Below are positions 46,985 through 55,721 of a stretch of 55,978 bases of DNA, in pieces; within the stretch, counting starts at the first letter, position 1; every line of letters starts with the position of its first letter. A program made the translations under genes and the position numbers. Under the pieces are notes generated by a model that worked only from the letters and a program-made list of their open reading frames with translations, ran no database searches and was not told the DNA's origin. This stretch comes from Anaerotignum propionicum (lineage in GTDB: Bacteria > Bacillota > Clostridia > Lachnospirales > Anaerotignaceae). The stretch is from contig NZ_JANGAD010000013.1 in assembly GCF_024461735.1 (NCBI RefSeq), forward strand, positions 1 through 55,978. Direction: 5' to 3'.

Positions 46985-48631
46985 ATGGATAATTCAATGT
47001 TTTGTTATCAATGTGAACAAACATTAGGTGGAAAAGGCTGTGTGAAATCTGGTGTATGTGGGAAAAATCCCACTGTTGCAAATTTACAAGATGTTTTGAT
47101 TCACGAATTAAAGGGAATTGGGTTTTATGGTCAGAAAAATTTAGAGAAGGGGTTAAAGATTAGAAGTGAAATTAACAAGTTCGTTGTTGATGGCATGTTT
47201 TCAACGCTGACAAATGTAAATTTTGATCCAACACGATTTGTAGAATATGTGAAAAAGGCTGAGGAAATAAAAGAAGAACTGAAAAAAGCAGTTGGCGAAA
47301 TAATGAATGTTCCGGAGGCTGCAAAATATAAAGCTCCGGATACCATGGAGGGAATGCTGGAAGATGCAAAGAATATTGGCATTATGGCTGATGAAAAGCT
47401 GGATATGGATATTCGTGCATTAAGAGAGCTATTGATTTATGGTTTTAAAGGAATGGCGGCTTATGCTCACCATGCATATATTCTAGGCAAATTTGATGAT
47501 GAAGTGAATAATTTCTTTTATAAAGGCTTATCAGGAACAATTGATGATAGCCTAAGTGTTGAAGATTTGTTTAACTTAAATATGGAACTGGGGAAAACAA
47601 ATATTAAGTGCATGGAAGTTTTAGATTCAGCAGTTACAGGGGCATATGGTAACCCTGAACCTACTCAGGTTCTAATTACAAAGAAAAAAGGTCCCTTTAT
47701 TATTGTTTCGGGTCATGATTTTAAGGATTTAAAAGAATTGTTGGAGCAAACAGAAGGAAAGGGCATTCAAGTTTATACCCATTGTGAAATGCTTCCTGCA
47801 AATGCTTATCCTGAATTAAAAAAATATAAACATCTTGTAGGAAATTACGGCGGAGCTTGGCAGAAACAGCAGGAGGAGTTTGATGGAATACCCGGTTGCA
47901 TTTTAATGACCACCAACTGCGTACAAAAGCCAAGGGATAGTTATAAAGATAGATTGTTTACAACAAGCATTGTAGGAATGCCCGATTGTCCCCATATAGA
48001 TGAGGTCAATGGCAAAAAAGATTTCACCCCAATTATTGAGAAGGCTTTAGAGCTGAAGGGCTGGCAGGAAGATGAACCTGAAAAAAGAATCACCATAGGT
48101 TTTGCTCATCATGCCATTTTAAGCCATGCAGGCGAAATTGTAGATGCAGTAAAGAGCGGAAAAATCAAACATTTCTTCTTAATCGGTGGTTGTGATGGGG
48201 CAAGACCTGGTAGAAACTATTATACAGAATTTGCTGAAAAAACACCAAAGGATACAATTATTTTAACACTGGCTTGCGGCAAATTCCGCTTTAACAAGCT
48301 GGATTTGGGAACAGTAGCAGGTTTTCCTAGGGTGCTGGATTGCGGACAATGCAGCGATTCCTATTCTGCGGTAAAGGTAGCTATGGCTTTAGCAGAAGCG
48401 TTTGAATGTGGTGTGAATGATTTACCTCTGTCCTTAGTTCTTTCTTGGTATGAACAAAAGGCGGTGGGAATCCTTTTGGCATTGCTTTCCTTAGGAATAA
48501 AAGATATTCGCCTTGGACCATCCTTACCAGCATTTATTACACCGAATATCATGCAAGTTTTGGTGGATAAATTTGACTTAAAGCCGATTTCGTCTCCCGA
48601 TGATGATTTGAAAGCGATTTGGGCAAAATAA
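46985..48631 (+). CDS. hcp: Hybrid cluster protein (hydroxylamine reductase), class I
   Basis: Cytoplasmic Fe-S protein that reduces hydroxylamine in vitro and handles nitric oxide in cells. 548 aa. The N-terminal cubane ligands are Cys7, Cys10, Cys19 and Cys25 (FCYQCEQTLGGKGC...GVCGK), the spacing of class I enzymes from strict anaerobes. Hybrid-cluster ligands are visible later in HCEMLP, CVQKP, CGKFR, LDCGQCSDSY regions. AGGAGG precedes the ATG. No hcr reductase gene follows, as usual for class I. Monocistronic, with a terminator 100 bp downstream. Confidence 0.95.
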   Translation: MDNSMFCYQCEQTLGGKGCVKSGVCGKNPTVANLQDVLIHELKGIGFYGQKNLEKGLKIRSEINKFVVDGMFSTLTNVNFDPTRFVEYVKKAEEIKEELKKAVGEIMNVPEAAKYKAPDTMEGMLEDAKNIGIMADEKLDMDIRALRELLIYGFKGMAAYAHHAYILGKFDDEVNNFFYKGLSGTIDDSLSVEDLFNLNMELGKTNIKCMEVLDSAVTGAYGNPEPTQVLITKKKGPFIIVSGHDFKDLKELLEQTEGKGIQVYTHCEMLPANAYPELKKYKHLVGNYGGAWQKQQEEFDGIPGCILMTTNCVQKPRDSYKDRLFTTSIVGMPDCPHIDEVNGKKDFTPIIEKALELKGWQEDEPEKRITIGFAHHAILSHAGEIVDAVKSGKIKHFFLIGGCDGARPGRNYYTEFAEKTPKDTIILTLACGKFRFNKLDLGTVAGFPRVLDCGQCSDSYSAVKVAMALAEAFECGVNDLPLSLVLSWYEQKAVGILLALLSLGIKDIRLGPSLPAFITPNIMQVLVDKFDLKPISSPDDDLKAIWAK

Positions 48632-48734
48632 GAGATACAAAATCACGGATGTGGTTACGTTTTGTACTATATTGCAATAGGTAGAAACAGGATACTATTT
48701 ATGGTAAAACAGGAAAATTACACTTGAAGGATGG

Positions 48735-48776
48735 AAGCTGTTGAATCATTGAAAATCATGATTCAGCAGCTTTTTC
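48735..48776 (+). terminator. Terminator downstream of hcp
   Basis: AAGCTGTTGAATCAT pairs with ATGATTCAGCAGCTT, then TTTTC. The remaining bases up to 49056 contain no gene that I can support. Confidence 0.85.
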
Positions 48777-49056
48777 ATTTATAATCACTAAGTATCAGCT
48801 TTTGATAATTGGTTAGAAATCTAAAAACCATGATAGTATCCTTAAAGAAGTGCAATTTTTAATATAATTTCATTGCAATGGGGACCATCTTATGGCAGTA
48901 TAATAACAGACTGAGTTCATGTGAATGGCCCACCGTTTAGACAGTTTTTTAAAATAACTGTTGGTGTTCAGCAAAGAAAAACACATTTCTGATTAAAAGT
49001 AGAGCTAAATTCCTTAGTTTTTATCAACAAAAATAATAAAGGAGAGATGAATTATT

Positions 49057-49425
49057 ATGAAGTTTTTATGGACAACATTACATGTGAAAAATCTAGAAGA
49101 ATCGATCACTTTCTATTCCCGAATTATTGGCCTTCAGGTAGTGAATCGCTTTAAAGCGGGAAAAGGCGTGGAAATTGCATTTATGGGCAATGGAGTTGAA
49201 GGAGAAACGTTGGTAGAACTATTAGAAGATGAGAATCATGATAACGTTTCCTTTGGTGGAGCTGTCTCAATAGGTTTTTCCATTACATCTGTGGAAGATA
49301 TGATGAAATCTTTGGAAGAGAGAAATATTAAAATATATGGGGGTCCTTTTGAGACTCCTGATGCATTGTTCTTTTTTATAAAAGACCCCAGCGGTTTCAC
49401 TGTTCAGCTATTCCAATATAAATAA
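49057..49425 (+). CDS. VOC (glyoxalase/bleomycin resistance) family protein, metal site incomplete
   Basis: 122-aa vicinal-oxygen-chelate fold protein with two beta-alpha-beta-beta-beta units. LHVKNLEESITFYSRIIGLQ gives the first ligand His and LVELLED the first Glu, but the second unit has SIGFSI where His is usual and GFTVQLFQ where Glu is usual. It may not bind metal as glyoxalase I does and could be a binding protein. AAAGGAGAG lies upstream. Monocistronic. Confidence 0.75.
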   Translation: MKFLWTTLHVKNLEESITFYSRIIGLQVVNRFKAGKGVEIAFMGNGVEGETLVELLEDENHDNVSFGGAVSIGFSITSVEDMMKSLEERNIKIYGGPFETPDALFFFIKDPSGFTVQLFQYK

Positions 49426-49558
49426 GTAATTATATTAGCGTTATGGGTATGAACAATTAATCACTTCATTAAATTGTGAGAAGATCCTGTAGAGTAAGGA
49501 AATTTCTGTATTCTCAAAATTTCCTCTAGGTAACAAGGCTCATGCTTTTTATAGACAT

Positions 49559-49600
49559 AGAAAAAGTTGTTTACTTCAATAAAGTAAACAACTTTTTTTC
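49559..49600. terminator. Terminator (palindromic, both strands)
   Basis: AAAAAGTTGTTTACTT pairs with AAGTAAACAACTTTTTTT around CAATA or similar. It lies 135 bp after the VOC gene. Confidence 0.85.
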
Positions 49601-50039
49601 GTAATGACTTTTTAGATTTGTATAATAAGGGAAGTTGGAAAGGTAAGATAAGCATCTTTGCATGCCATACCATTAAATAAAGTATATCAGTCTCAAAAGT
49701 TATAATTTGAATCAAATTTTGTCTAAAAGTCTTAAATAGAGAAACAGTCAAATTTCATATAAAATGCAATTCTTACAAGCACTTTATTATTAATAAACCA
49801 ATTTTTAATTTTGTATTTATATTAAAACACAATTTCTATATAACATAAACGTTAAAATATAATCAATCTGAAGAAAGGTTATTTATTTAAAAAATGAGGA
49901 ATCTTCGTTTTCAATCGTGTTTGCATTTAAAGATAATACAAATTATTGTTAAGAAACTTTTTATGTTGTTTTTCTTTCAAAAATCAAAGTAAATATTGAT
50001 AGTACTTTATTTTTGGTCAAGAGTTTAAGACAGATAACG

Positions 50040-50052
50040 CCCTATTATAGGG
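50040..50052. promoter_or_regulatory. Dyad CCCTATTATAGGG, possible operator
   Basis: Perfect 6-bp half-sites around a central T, 63 bp upstream of the first DUF5058 start. It is a candidate site for the winged-helix regulator encoded at the end of the locus. Confidence 0.4.
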
Positions 50053-50057
50053 GAATA

Positions 50058-50086
50058 TTGTACGTTAAAATATACTTAAAGTACAA
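50058..50086. promoter_or_regulatory. Inverted repeat TTGTAC-N17-GTACAA, possible operator
   Basis: Two exact 6-bp half-sites flank an AT-rich 17-bp spacer that includes TATACT, a possible -10 box. It is 29 bp before the first DUF5058 start, the right place for control of the operon. Confidence 0.4.
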
Positions 50087-50114
50087 GTAAAGTTTTAAAA
50101 AGGGAGGGATTTGT

Positions 50115-50825
50115 GTGGAAGTGGCGGAGTTTCAAAAGATTATAAATGGATACGATATTTGGCTTTGTGTCATTATTATGATTGCTATTGTAATATTACA
50201 ATCTGTTTTTTTTATGAAAGAGGCAATAAAAGAAGCTGCAAAAATTGGGATTTCTCAAGAAGCAAGGAAAGCAGCAATTCGTTCCGCCAGTATCACAGCC
50301 ATTGGTCCTTCACTCTCTCCAATAATTATAATGATTGCTATGAGCGCAATGCTTGGTACACCCTATACCTGGTTTGTTTTAAACAATGTGGGAGCAGCCC
50401 GAACAGAGTTGGCGGCAGCTGCAATGGGAAGTTCTGTTGCCGGAGTAACGGTTATGGATGGGAATATAGGTATAAAGGCATGGACTTATGGGATATGGGC
50501 CGGCGTGCTAAATAGCGCTGGTTGGTTGATTTTTGTCTTTTTGTTTAATCATAAAATGGAAAACATGGTAAATATCATGTATTCCAAATATGATAAAAAG
50601 TGGATTAAGGCTCTTTTGGGCGGCGCAACCCTAGCCTTATTTGCTTATTTGCTTAGCAGTCAGCTGGTTGGAAAGTCGACAGCCAATTATGCTGCTGCAG
50701 CAATTGCAGGGGTATGTAGCTTTGTACTTGGTACGGTATTAAAGAAGTACAGTCGGCTACAAGAGGTTTCTCTGGGATTATCTATGTTGGTGGGTATGTT
50801 TTTGACCCAGTTTTTGTTTGGATAG
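50115..50825 (+). CDS. DUF5058 family membrane protein (paralogue 1)
   Basis: 236 aa with about six membrane segments (14-35, 62-82, 120-142, 163-184, 190-207, 213-234). GTG start with GGGAGGGA five bases upstream. The core ARKAAIRSASITAIGPSLSP, then GTPYTW and NVGAARTEL, is nearly the same in the next gene. That motif holds charged residues (Arg, Glu) between hydrophobic segments, as in a substrate or ion path. The family has no known function. First gene of an operon with a second paralogue, a third membrane protein and a D-aminoacylase, so a role in moving an N-acyl amino acid or similar compound is inferred. Confidence 0.75.
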   Translation: MEVAEFQKIINGYDIWLCVIIMIAIVILQSVFFMKEAIKEAAKIGISQEARKAAIRSASITAIGPSLSPIIIMIAMSAMLGTPYTWFVLNNVGAARTELAAAAMGSSVAGVTVMDGNIGIKAWTYGIWAGVLNSAGWLIFVFLFNHKMENMVNIMYSKYDKKWIKALLGGATLALFAYLLSSQLVGKSTANYAAAAIAGVCSFVLGTVLKKYSRLQEVSLGLSMLVGMFLTQFLFG

Positions 50826-50890
50826 ATAATCATAAAAACTTTTAATTAAGGTAGAAACACATTTTATTCATTTTTTAAGGAGGCGAAACT

Positions 50891-51592
50891 ATGGAATTTC
50901 AACAAATGATTAATAGCCCCGGACTATGGATTGTTTCAAGCTTTTTAGTCATTATATCCGTTTCTCAGGCGGTTGTTTTTATGAGGGCTGCATTAAAGGA
51001 AGCATCTTCAATAGGAATTGATAAAGATAGAAGAAAGGCTGCTATTCGTTCTGCTAGTATTACGGCATTGGGACCATCTCTATCCCCTGTAATTACGTTG
51101 TTATCACTAATTGTTGTAGTAGGTGCACCGACAACTTGGATGCGTTTATGTGACGTTGGTGCCGCAAGAACAGAATTAGGCGTTGTTTCATTGACCTCAA
51201 CCTTAGCAGGGGTTGAAGTAGGCAGTGCCGCATTTGGTTCACAAGCTTTTTCTTATGCTCTTTGGGGTATGGCTCTAAATAATTTCGGGTGGCTCTTTGT
51301 TGTATTCATTTTGGGTCATAGAATGAGCAAGGTTGTAACGAGTATGAATGAAAAATATGATCCAGCGTGGGTTAAAAAGCTAATGGCAGGTGCAACAGTT
51401 GGTTTGTTTGGTTATTTACTGGCAAATCAGATTAAAGATATGGCAATGCCTAAGTTGGCACCTGCAATTATTTCAGCGGCTGTAATGTATATTTTAACCA
51501 CAGTATTCAAAAAGAATCAACGTTTACAAGAGCTTTCTTTGGGCATTGCAATGCTTGTTGGTATGTTTGGAGCACAATTATTATTTTCATAA
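50891..51592 (+). CDS. DUF5058 family membrane protein (paralogue 2)
   Basis: 233 aa with the same six-segment layout as the preceding gene. Shared core: RRKAAIRSASITALGPSLSP, GAPTTW, DVGAARTEL, LAGVEV; shared C terminus RLQELSLGIAMLVGMFGAQL. The loops differ most, so the pair probably forms a heteromer instead of being a recent duplicate. AAGGAGG lies upstream of the ATG, 65 bp after paralogue 1. Function unknown. Confidence 0.75.
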   Translation: MEFQQMINSPGLWIVSSFLVIISVSQAVVFMRAALKEASSIGIDKDRRKAAIRSASITALGPSLSPVITLLSLIVVVGAPTTWMRLCDVGAARTELGVVSLTSTLAGVEVGSAAFGSQAFSYALWGMALNNFGWLFVVFILGHRMSKVVTSMNEKYDPAWVKKLMAGATVGLFGYLLANQIKDMAMPKLAPAIISAAVMYILTTVFKKNQRLQELSLGIAMLVGMFGAQLLFS

Positions 51593-51612
51593 ATAGATAA
51601 GAGGTGACAATT

Positions 51613-52272
51613 ATGTATGATAGTAAAATGGTAAAGATAGGTAGAATCTCCATGGGCTTGGCGATTATTGCAAACTTTATTCCTGCAATTTATATTGGGC
51701 TTCGTTATGGAGAAATGCCATCTATGTCGGTTATATTTAAAATCTGGGGGTTGGTTGCCGCAACGTATGGCATTAGCTGGATTGTACAGCCTATTGCATA
51801 TTATCCAACACTGGGAGCCACTGGCTCATATATTGGTTGGTTAGCTGGTTCTGTTGGTGATATCCGTATGCCTGCTGCATCAATGGCGCAAAAAATTGCG
51901 GGGGTAGAGCCCGGCACCCATGCAGGTGAAGTCATTGGCACCATTGGTACTTGCTGTTCTGTATTGGTGTCAGCAACGATGATTACTGTGTTCACCGTCA
52001 TCGGTTCACAGGTAATTCCGCTGTTACCGGAATTTGTAACAAGCTCTTTCACCTATATTCTTCCTGCATTGTTTGGTGCCATTTATACAGATATTGCGAG
52101 AAAAGATATTCGTGCAGGTATTTCTACAATTATCATGGCACTTTTACTTATGATTTTTGGGGGCAAGATTGGTATTCCCGGCGGTGTTCTCACATTGGTT
52201 ATCGTTTTAGGCGGTGTTTTAATTACAAGAGGTTTCTTTGTTATTGATAAGAAAAAGGCTTCGGAATCATAA
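51613..52272 (+). CDS. Membrane protein, third component next to the DUF5058 pair
   Basis: 219 aa with about six membrane segments and a short charged tail. ATG 51613 has AGGTGA five bases upstream (an in-frame GTG at 51604 is inside that site). No family name comes to mind. It carries PTLGATGSYIGWLAG, then SVGDIRMPAASMAQKIAGVE, which echoes the pair's W...VGAAR...AGV pattern, so it may be a distant relative. Conserved His and Glu in PGTHAGEVIGTIG could face the substrate path. Confidence 0.65.
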   Translation: MYDSKMVKIGRISMGLAIIANFIPAIYIGLRYGEMPSMSVIFKIWGLVAATYGISWIVQPIAYYPTLGATGSYIGWLAGSVGDIRMPAASMAQKIAGVEPGTHAGEVIGTIGTCCSVLVSATMITVFTVIGSQVIPLLPEFVTSSFTYILPALFGAIYTDIARKDIRAGISTIIMALLLMIFGGKIGIPGGVLTLVIVLGGVLITRGFFVIDKKKASES

Positions 52273-52381
52273 ATTAAAATAATTTGACCCTTATAAAATA
52301 GAGAGTGATTTATTTAATAAGCACATACCTAGATTTTTATGGGGATTTATTGATAAAGCTTTGGGAAAGGGGATAGAAATA

Positions 52382-54031
52382 ATGTTTGATATTAAAATTG
52401 TAAATGGAACTATTTTGGACGGTACAGGCGAAGCACGCTTCAAAGGTGATGTAGGCATTATAGGAGATAAAATTACTGCCATTGGGGACTTAACAAATGC
52501 AGAGGCAAAGCAAACAATCAATGCTGAAGGGAAATTCGTTTCTCCGGGATTTATTGATTTTCATACGCACTCTGATTTATCCTTGGTTTATGACAGATAT
52601 ACAAGAAGCAGAATATACAGTGGAGTAACAATGGATGTTGTGGCCAATTGTGGAATTGGAGTGGCACCCATTAGAGAAGAAAGAAAACAGGAGCTGATAG
52701 ATTATCTTGGTACAAGAATTATTGGAACTATCCCTGCGAAATTGGAATTGCCATGGAATACAATGGAGGAATATTTCAATTATTTAGACACAAATACTCC
52801 TGCAGTAAATGTTGTTGGTTATGTGGCACACGGACCTGTGCGTATTGACGAAATGGGATTTTCTAAAGAAAAAGCAACACCTCAGCAGTTGGAGAATATG
52901 AAGGCAGAGGTAAGAAAAGCCATGGAGGCAGGCTGTGTTGCTTTATCCTCTGGTTTGGTATATTTACCTGGGGCATATACTACAAAAGAAGAATTGGCAG
53001 AACTGTGCAAAGAATTAATACCTTACAACGGCTACTATATTTCTCATATCCGTGACGAAGGGGATGAGGAGATGGAAGCACTGGATGAAGCAATTTATAT
53101 TGCAAAAACAGCAGGTGTTCCTCTTCATGTTTCTCACTTAAAAATAATGGGACATCGTAATTTCGGTAAAATTGATGAAGTGTTCGCAAAACTGGATGTT
53201 GCAGAGGCTGAAGGTATAGAGGTAACCTTTGATTGCTATCCCTATGCGGCAGGTATGACCTCCTTGGGGGCACTTCTACCACCATGGGCATTTGAGGGTG
53301 GTGTGGAAAACATGATTCAGAGGTTATCGGTTCAGGATAACAGAGAAAGAATTGTGAAAGAGTTAAAGGAAGGGATTCCAGGTTGGCAGTGCTTTTACCG
53401 CATGGCAGGAGGCTGGGACGGCGTAGTACTTGCCTCTGTTATGACGGAAAAAAACAAGTATATGGAAGGTAAAAAGATGTCAGAAGTGGCAGAAATAAAT
53501 GGAGAAGACCCATTTGATTCATTCTTCCGCCTTCTCATCGAAGAAAAAAGTAAAATTCAGGTGGTTGTTTTTACCCAGGGTCAAGAAGATACAGATCGGG
53601 TTGTTTGTCATCCAAAGACATGTTTTGGTTCTGACAGTATGGATCTTTCTATGGAAGGATTGCTTTCCATCGGGAAACCCCATCCCCGTGCTTTTGGTAC
53701 ATTTGGACGCATTTTTGCCTATTATGTTAGAGAAAAAGGCCTGTTGACCTTTGAAGAGGCAGTAAAAAAGATGACATATATTTCTGCAAAAACGCTAGGA
53801 ATTGTAAATGAGAGAGGCTTGCTAAAAGAAGATTATTTTGCAGACATCACGATTTTTAATCCTGATACCATTGCCGATAAAGCTACTTATGATGATCCAA
53901 AGCAATATACTATTGGTGTGGACTATGTTATTGTAAATGGGCAGGTTGCTCTTGCAGAAGGAAAGCAAACAGATATTTGTGCAGGTCGAGTGATTAAAAA
54001 TCCAAGTCGCTTTGGAAAAGAGAAAGCGTGA
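52382..54031 (+). CDS. N-acyl-D-amino-acid deacylase (D-aminoacylase) family amidohydrolase
   Basis: Metal-dependent TIM-barrel hydrolase that removes an acyl group from an N-acyl-D-amino acid or related amide. 549 aa from ATG 52382 (AAAGGGG nine bases upstream). Ligand motifs: FIDFHTHSD (His61/63), NCGIG (Cys), SHIRDEGD and HVSHLKIMG (His), and CFGSDSMD (Asp). These follow the D-aminoacylase set. No signal peptide, so it acts in the cytoplasm after uptake. Last gene of the operon; a terminator is 90 bp on. Dihydroorotase-like or peptidase activity on D-peptides is possible. Confidence 0.85.
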   Translation: MFDIKIVNGTILDGTGEARFKGDVGIIGDKITAIGDLTNAEAKQTINAEGKFVSPGFIDFHTHSDLSLVYDRYTRSRIYSGVTMDVVANCGIGVAPIREERKQELIDYLGTRIIGTIPAKLELPWNTMEEYFNYLDTNTPAVNVVGYVAHGPVRIDEMGFSKEKATPQQLENMKAEVRKAMEAGCVALSSGLVYLPGAYTTKEELAELCKELIPYNGYYISHIRDEGDEEMEALDEAIYIAKTAGVPLHVSHLKIMGHRNFGKIDEVFAKLDVAEAEGIEVTFDCYPYAAGMTSLGALLPPWAFEGGVENMIQRLSVQDNRERIVKELKEGIPGWQCFYRMAGGWDGVVLASVMTEKNKYMEGKKMSEVAEINGEDPFDSFFRLLIEEKSKIQVVVFTQGQEDTDRVVCHPKTCFGSDSMDLSMEGLLSIGKPHPRAFGTFGRIFAYYVREKGLLTFEEAVKKMTYISAKTLGIVNERGLLKEDYFADITIFNPDTIADKATYDDPKQYTIGVDYVIVNGQVALAEGKQTDICAGRVIKNPSRFGKEKA

Positions 54032-54115
54032 AAGCTGTGGTTTTATATAACTTCTCGGCTTGACAATAGATAAGAATTTCTTAGGTATATTCATTTATTC
54101 CAATAAGTAATTATG

Positions 54116-54150
54116 GCCAGCGCCAAAATGACGCTGGCTTTCACTTTTTG
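54116..54150 (+). terminator. Terminator after the D-aminoacylase operon
   Basis: GCCAGCG pairs with CGCTGGC, loop CCAAAATGA, then TTTCACTTTTT. It isolates the regulator gene that follows. Confidence 0.75.
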
Positions 54151-54398
54151 TAAATTCAGAAGACATATTCCTGTAATTGTCCTTTTAGTAACGTGGCACT
54201 TCTCATGTGCGCACTATTTGCCATAAAGATGATGTAACTATTTGTAGCTATCTAGCAGTAAAATAATGTTTTTTTCAAGCTACCCTTTCGTGGCAGAGTC
54301 AAGTTAATCTCTTAAAATTACCATAAAATAAAAAGGAAAGGTCTTTTTCAGTGAAATCGTTTATAATAGAAGTATTCAAAAGATAAAGGGGGAAATAT
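54151..54398. promoter_or_regulatory. Promoter region of the downstream regulator
   Basis: TATAAT at 54362-54367 is a good -10 box; no matching TTGACA is placed 17 bp upstream, so it may need an activator. AAAGGGGG sets the start. No gene visible. Confidence 0.4.
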
Positions 54399-55721
54399 AT
54401 GAAAATACTTTACGTGGGTCCATCTATGATTACTGATAAGCTTTTATTGGTAAGTCAGAAGAATTTCCCGAATCTGGAAACCGGGTGTCTAAAGTATAAT
54501 AGATATATTGAAGTGCCGGAATTAATGGATCAATATCAAGGAAAAGCAGATGCTGTACTTTTTGCTGGAAAAACACCGTTTAAATATTATGAAAAATCGC
54601 GAAGTGATTTTGTATTATGTGACTATTTACCTCGTCATGAAACTACCTTATACCGAGTTCTTCTGGAGATTACGTATTTTCTAAAATATGATATTAGCCG
54701 ATTGAGTGTGGATACTTTTGACAAGAAGATGACCAAACGGCTCTATAAAGAAATTGGTGTTGAATTTCGGGATGAGAATATGTATTTTGCGGAACAAAAA
54801 TATCTCGAAGAAAGCTACACTGATTTTATAATTGAATTTCATAAAAGTAATTTTAACAACAATAAGGTTTGTTGTTGTATTACTGGGCTAGAAGAGGCGT
54901 ATTATATTTTGAAAAAAGAAGGACTTCCTGTGGTTTTAGCCACCCCCTCGGAAGATGTAATGCTCCAAGGTATCCAAAGCACCATGATGCGTTGTATTGC
55001 TCAAAAAAACAGTGAAAATCAAATCGTAGTAGTTACAATTAAATTAAATATACCGTCGGAATACTCATTGATGAAAGACGATGAATATGCATATCTCTCC
55101 CAAAGAATTAAGGTTCTGGATAAACTCTATCATTTTAGTAGTCGAATTGATGGGGTATTGGTGGAGCAGGGTAGAAGCGAATTTATGATTTTTACAACAA
55201 AAAAAATTATTGAATTGGAAACAAAAAACTATCGAGATATTTATTTATTGGATTTACTGAAAGAGGTTTCTGTTATTAATACTTATATTGGAATTGGGTA
55301 TGGAAAAACGGCAAATGAAGCTAAATTTAATTCTTATGAAAGTATCAAGCTGGCACAAAGGCATGGGAATCAAACTGCATATGTGGTTTTCGAAAATAGT
55401 CAGATTCTCGGTCCATTGGAGCCAATTTCATCAGGAAAAAAAGAGGATAATTTTGATGAGCGTTTTTATCAAATTGCAAAAGAGACAGGATTAAGCGCCA
55501 ATACGGTTTATACAATATTCAGTAATATTACAAAGGAAGAAAAGACTGAATACACTTCAAAAGAATTAGCAGATATTTGCCGTGTTAGTATTCGAACAAT
55601 GGATAGAATTATTTTACGCTTAACAGATGCTGGGTACTGTCAGGTGGTTGGTGAAAAATTAATGAGCAAATATGGTCGACCTAGTAGAATTCTACGATTT
55701 AAACCCTTCTTGTTATTTTGA
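54399..55721 (+). CDS. Transcriptional regulator with cyclase/GTP-cyclohydrolase-III-like core and winged helix
   Basis: 440 aa. The first 190 residues look like a Rossmann-type ligand-sensing region (VLFAGKTPFKYYEKS, CCCITGLEEAYYILKKEGLP, the style of PrpR N-terminal domains). Residues about 210-345 resemble the GGDEF or archaeal GTP cyclohydrolase III fold, ending in IGIGYGKTANEAKFNSYESI. The C-terminal 85 residues are a winged helix (TSKELADICRVSIRTMDRII, then LTDAGYCQVVG). It likely senses a small molecule and controls the DUF5058 to D-aminoacylase operon just upstream. Family known by layout only; function inferred. Confidence 0.65.
   Translation: MKILYVGPSMITDKLLLVSQKNFPNLETGCLKYNRYIEVPELMDQYQGKADAVLFAGKTPFKYYEKSRSDFVLCDYLPRHETTLYRVLLEITYFLKYDISRLSVDTFDKKMTKRLYKEIGVEFRDENMYFAEQKYLEESYTDFIIEFHKSNFNNNKVCCCITGLEEAYYILKKEGLPVVLATPSEDVMLQGIQSTMMRCIAQKNSENQIVVVTIKLNIPSEYSLMKDDEYAYLSQRIKVLDKLYHFSSRIDGVLVEQGRSEFMIFTTKKIIELETKNYRDIYLLDLLKEVSVINTYIGIGYGKTANEAKFNSYESIKLAQRHGNQTAYVVFENSQILGPLEPISSGKKEDNFDERFYQIAKETGLSANTVYTIFSNITKEEKTEYTSKELADICRVSIRTMDRIILRLTDAGYCQVVGEKLMSKYGRPSRILRFKPFLLF

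Larger units (their letters stand above)
49426..50114. other. Intergenic and control region before the DUF5058 operon
   Basis: About 690 AT-rich bases with no supported gene. It has a terminator (49559-49600) and two dyads near its right end (50040-50052; 50058-50086), then GGGAGGGA, the ribosome binding site of the operon. Confidence 0.5.

Noticed and set aside
49461..49751. 96-codon minus-strand frame
   Set aside because: It runs across the palindromic terminator at 49559-49600 and has no ribosome binding site or recognisable domain.
50111..50515. Alternative frame of 134 codons inside DUF5058 paralogue 1
   Set aside because: It is out of frame with the conserved paralogous protein and rich in Cys, Tyr and Ser as expected from a shifted frame.
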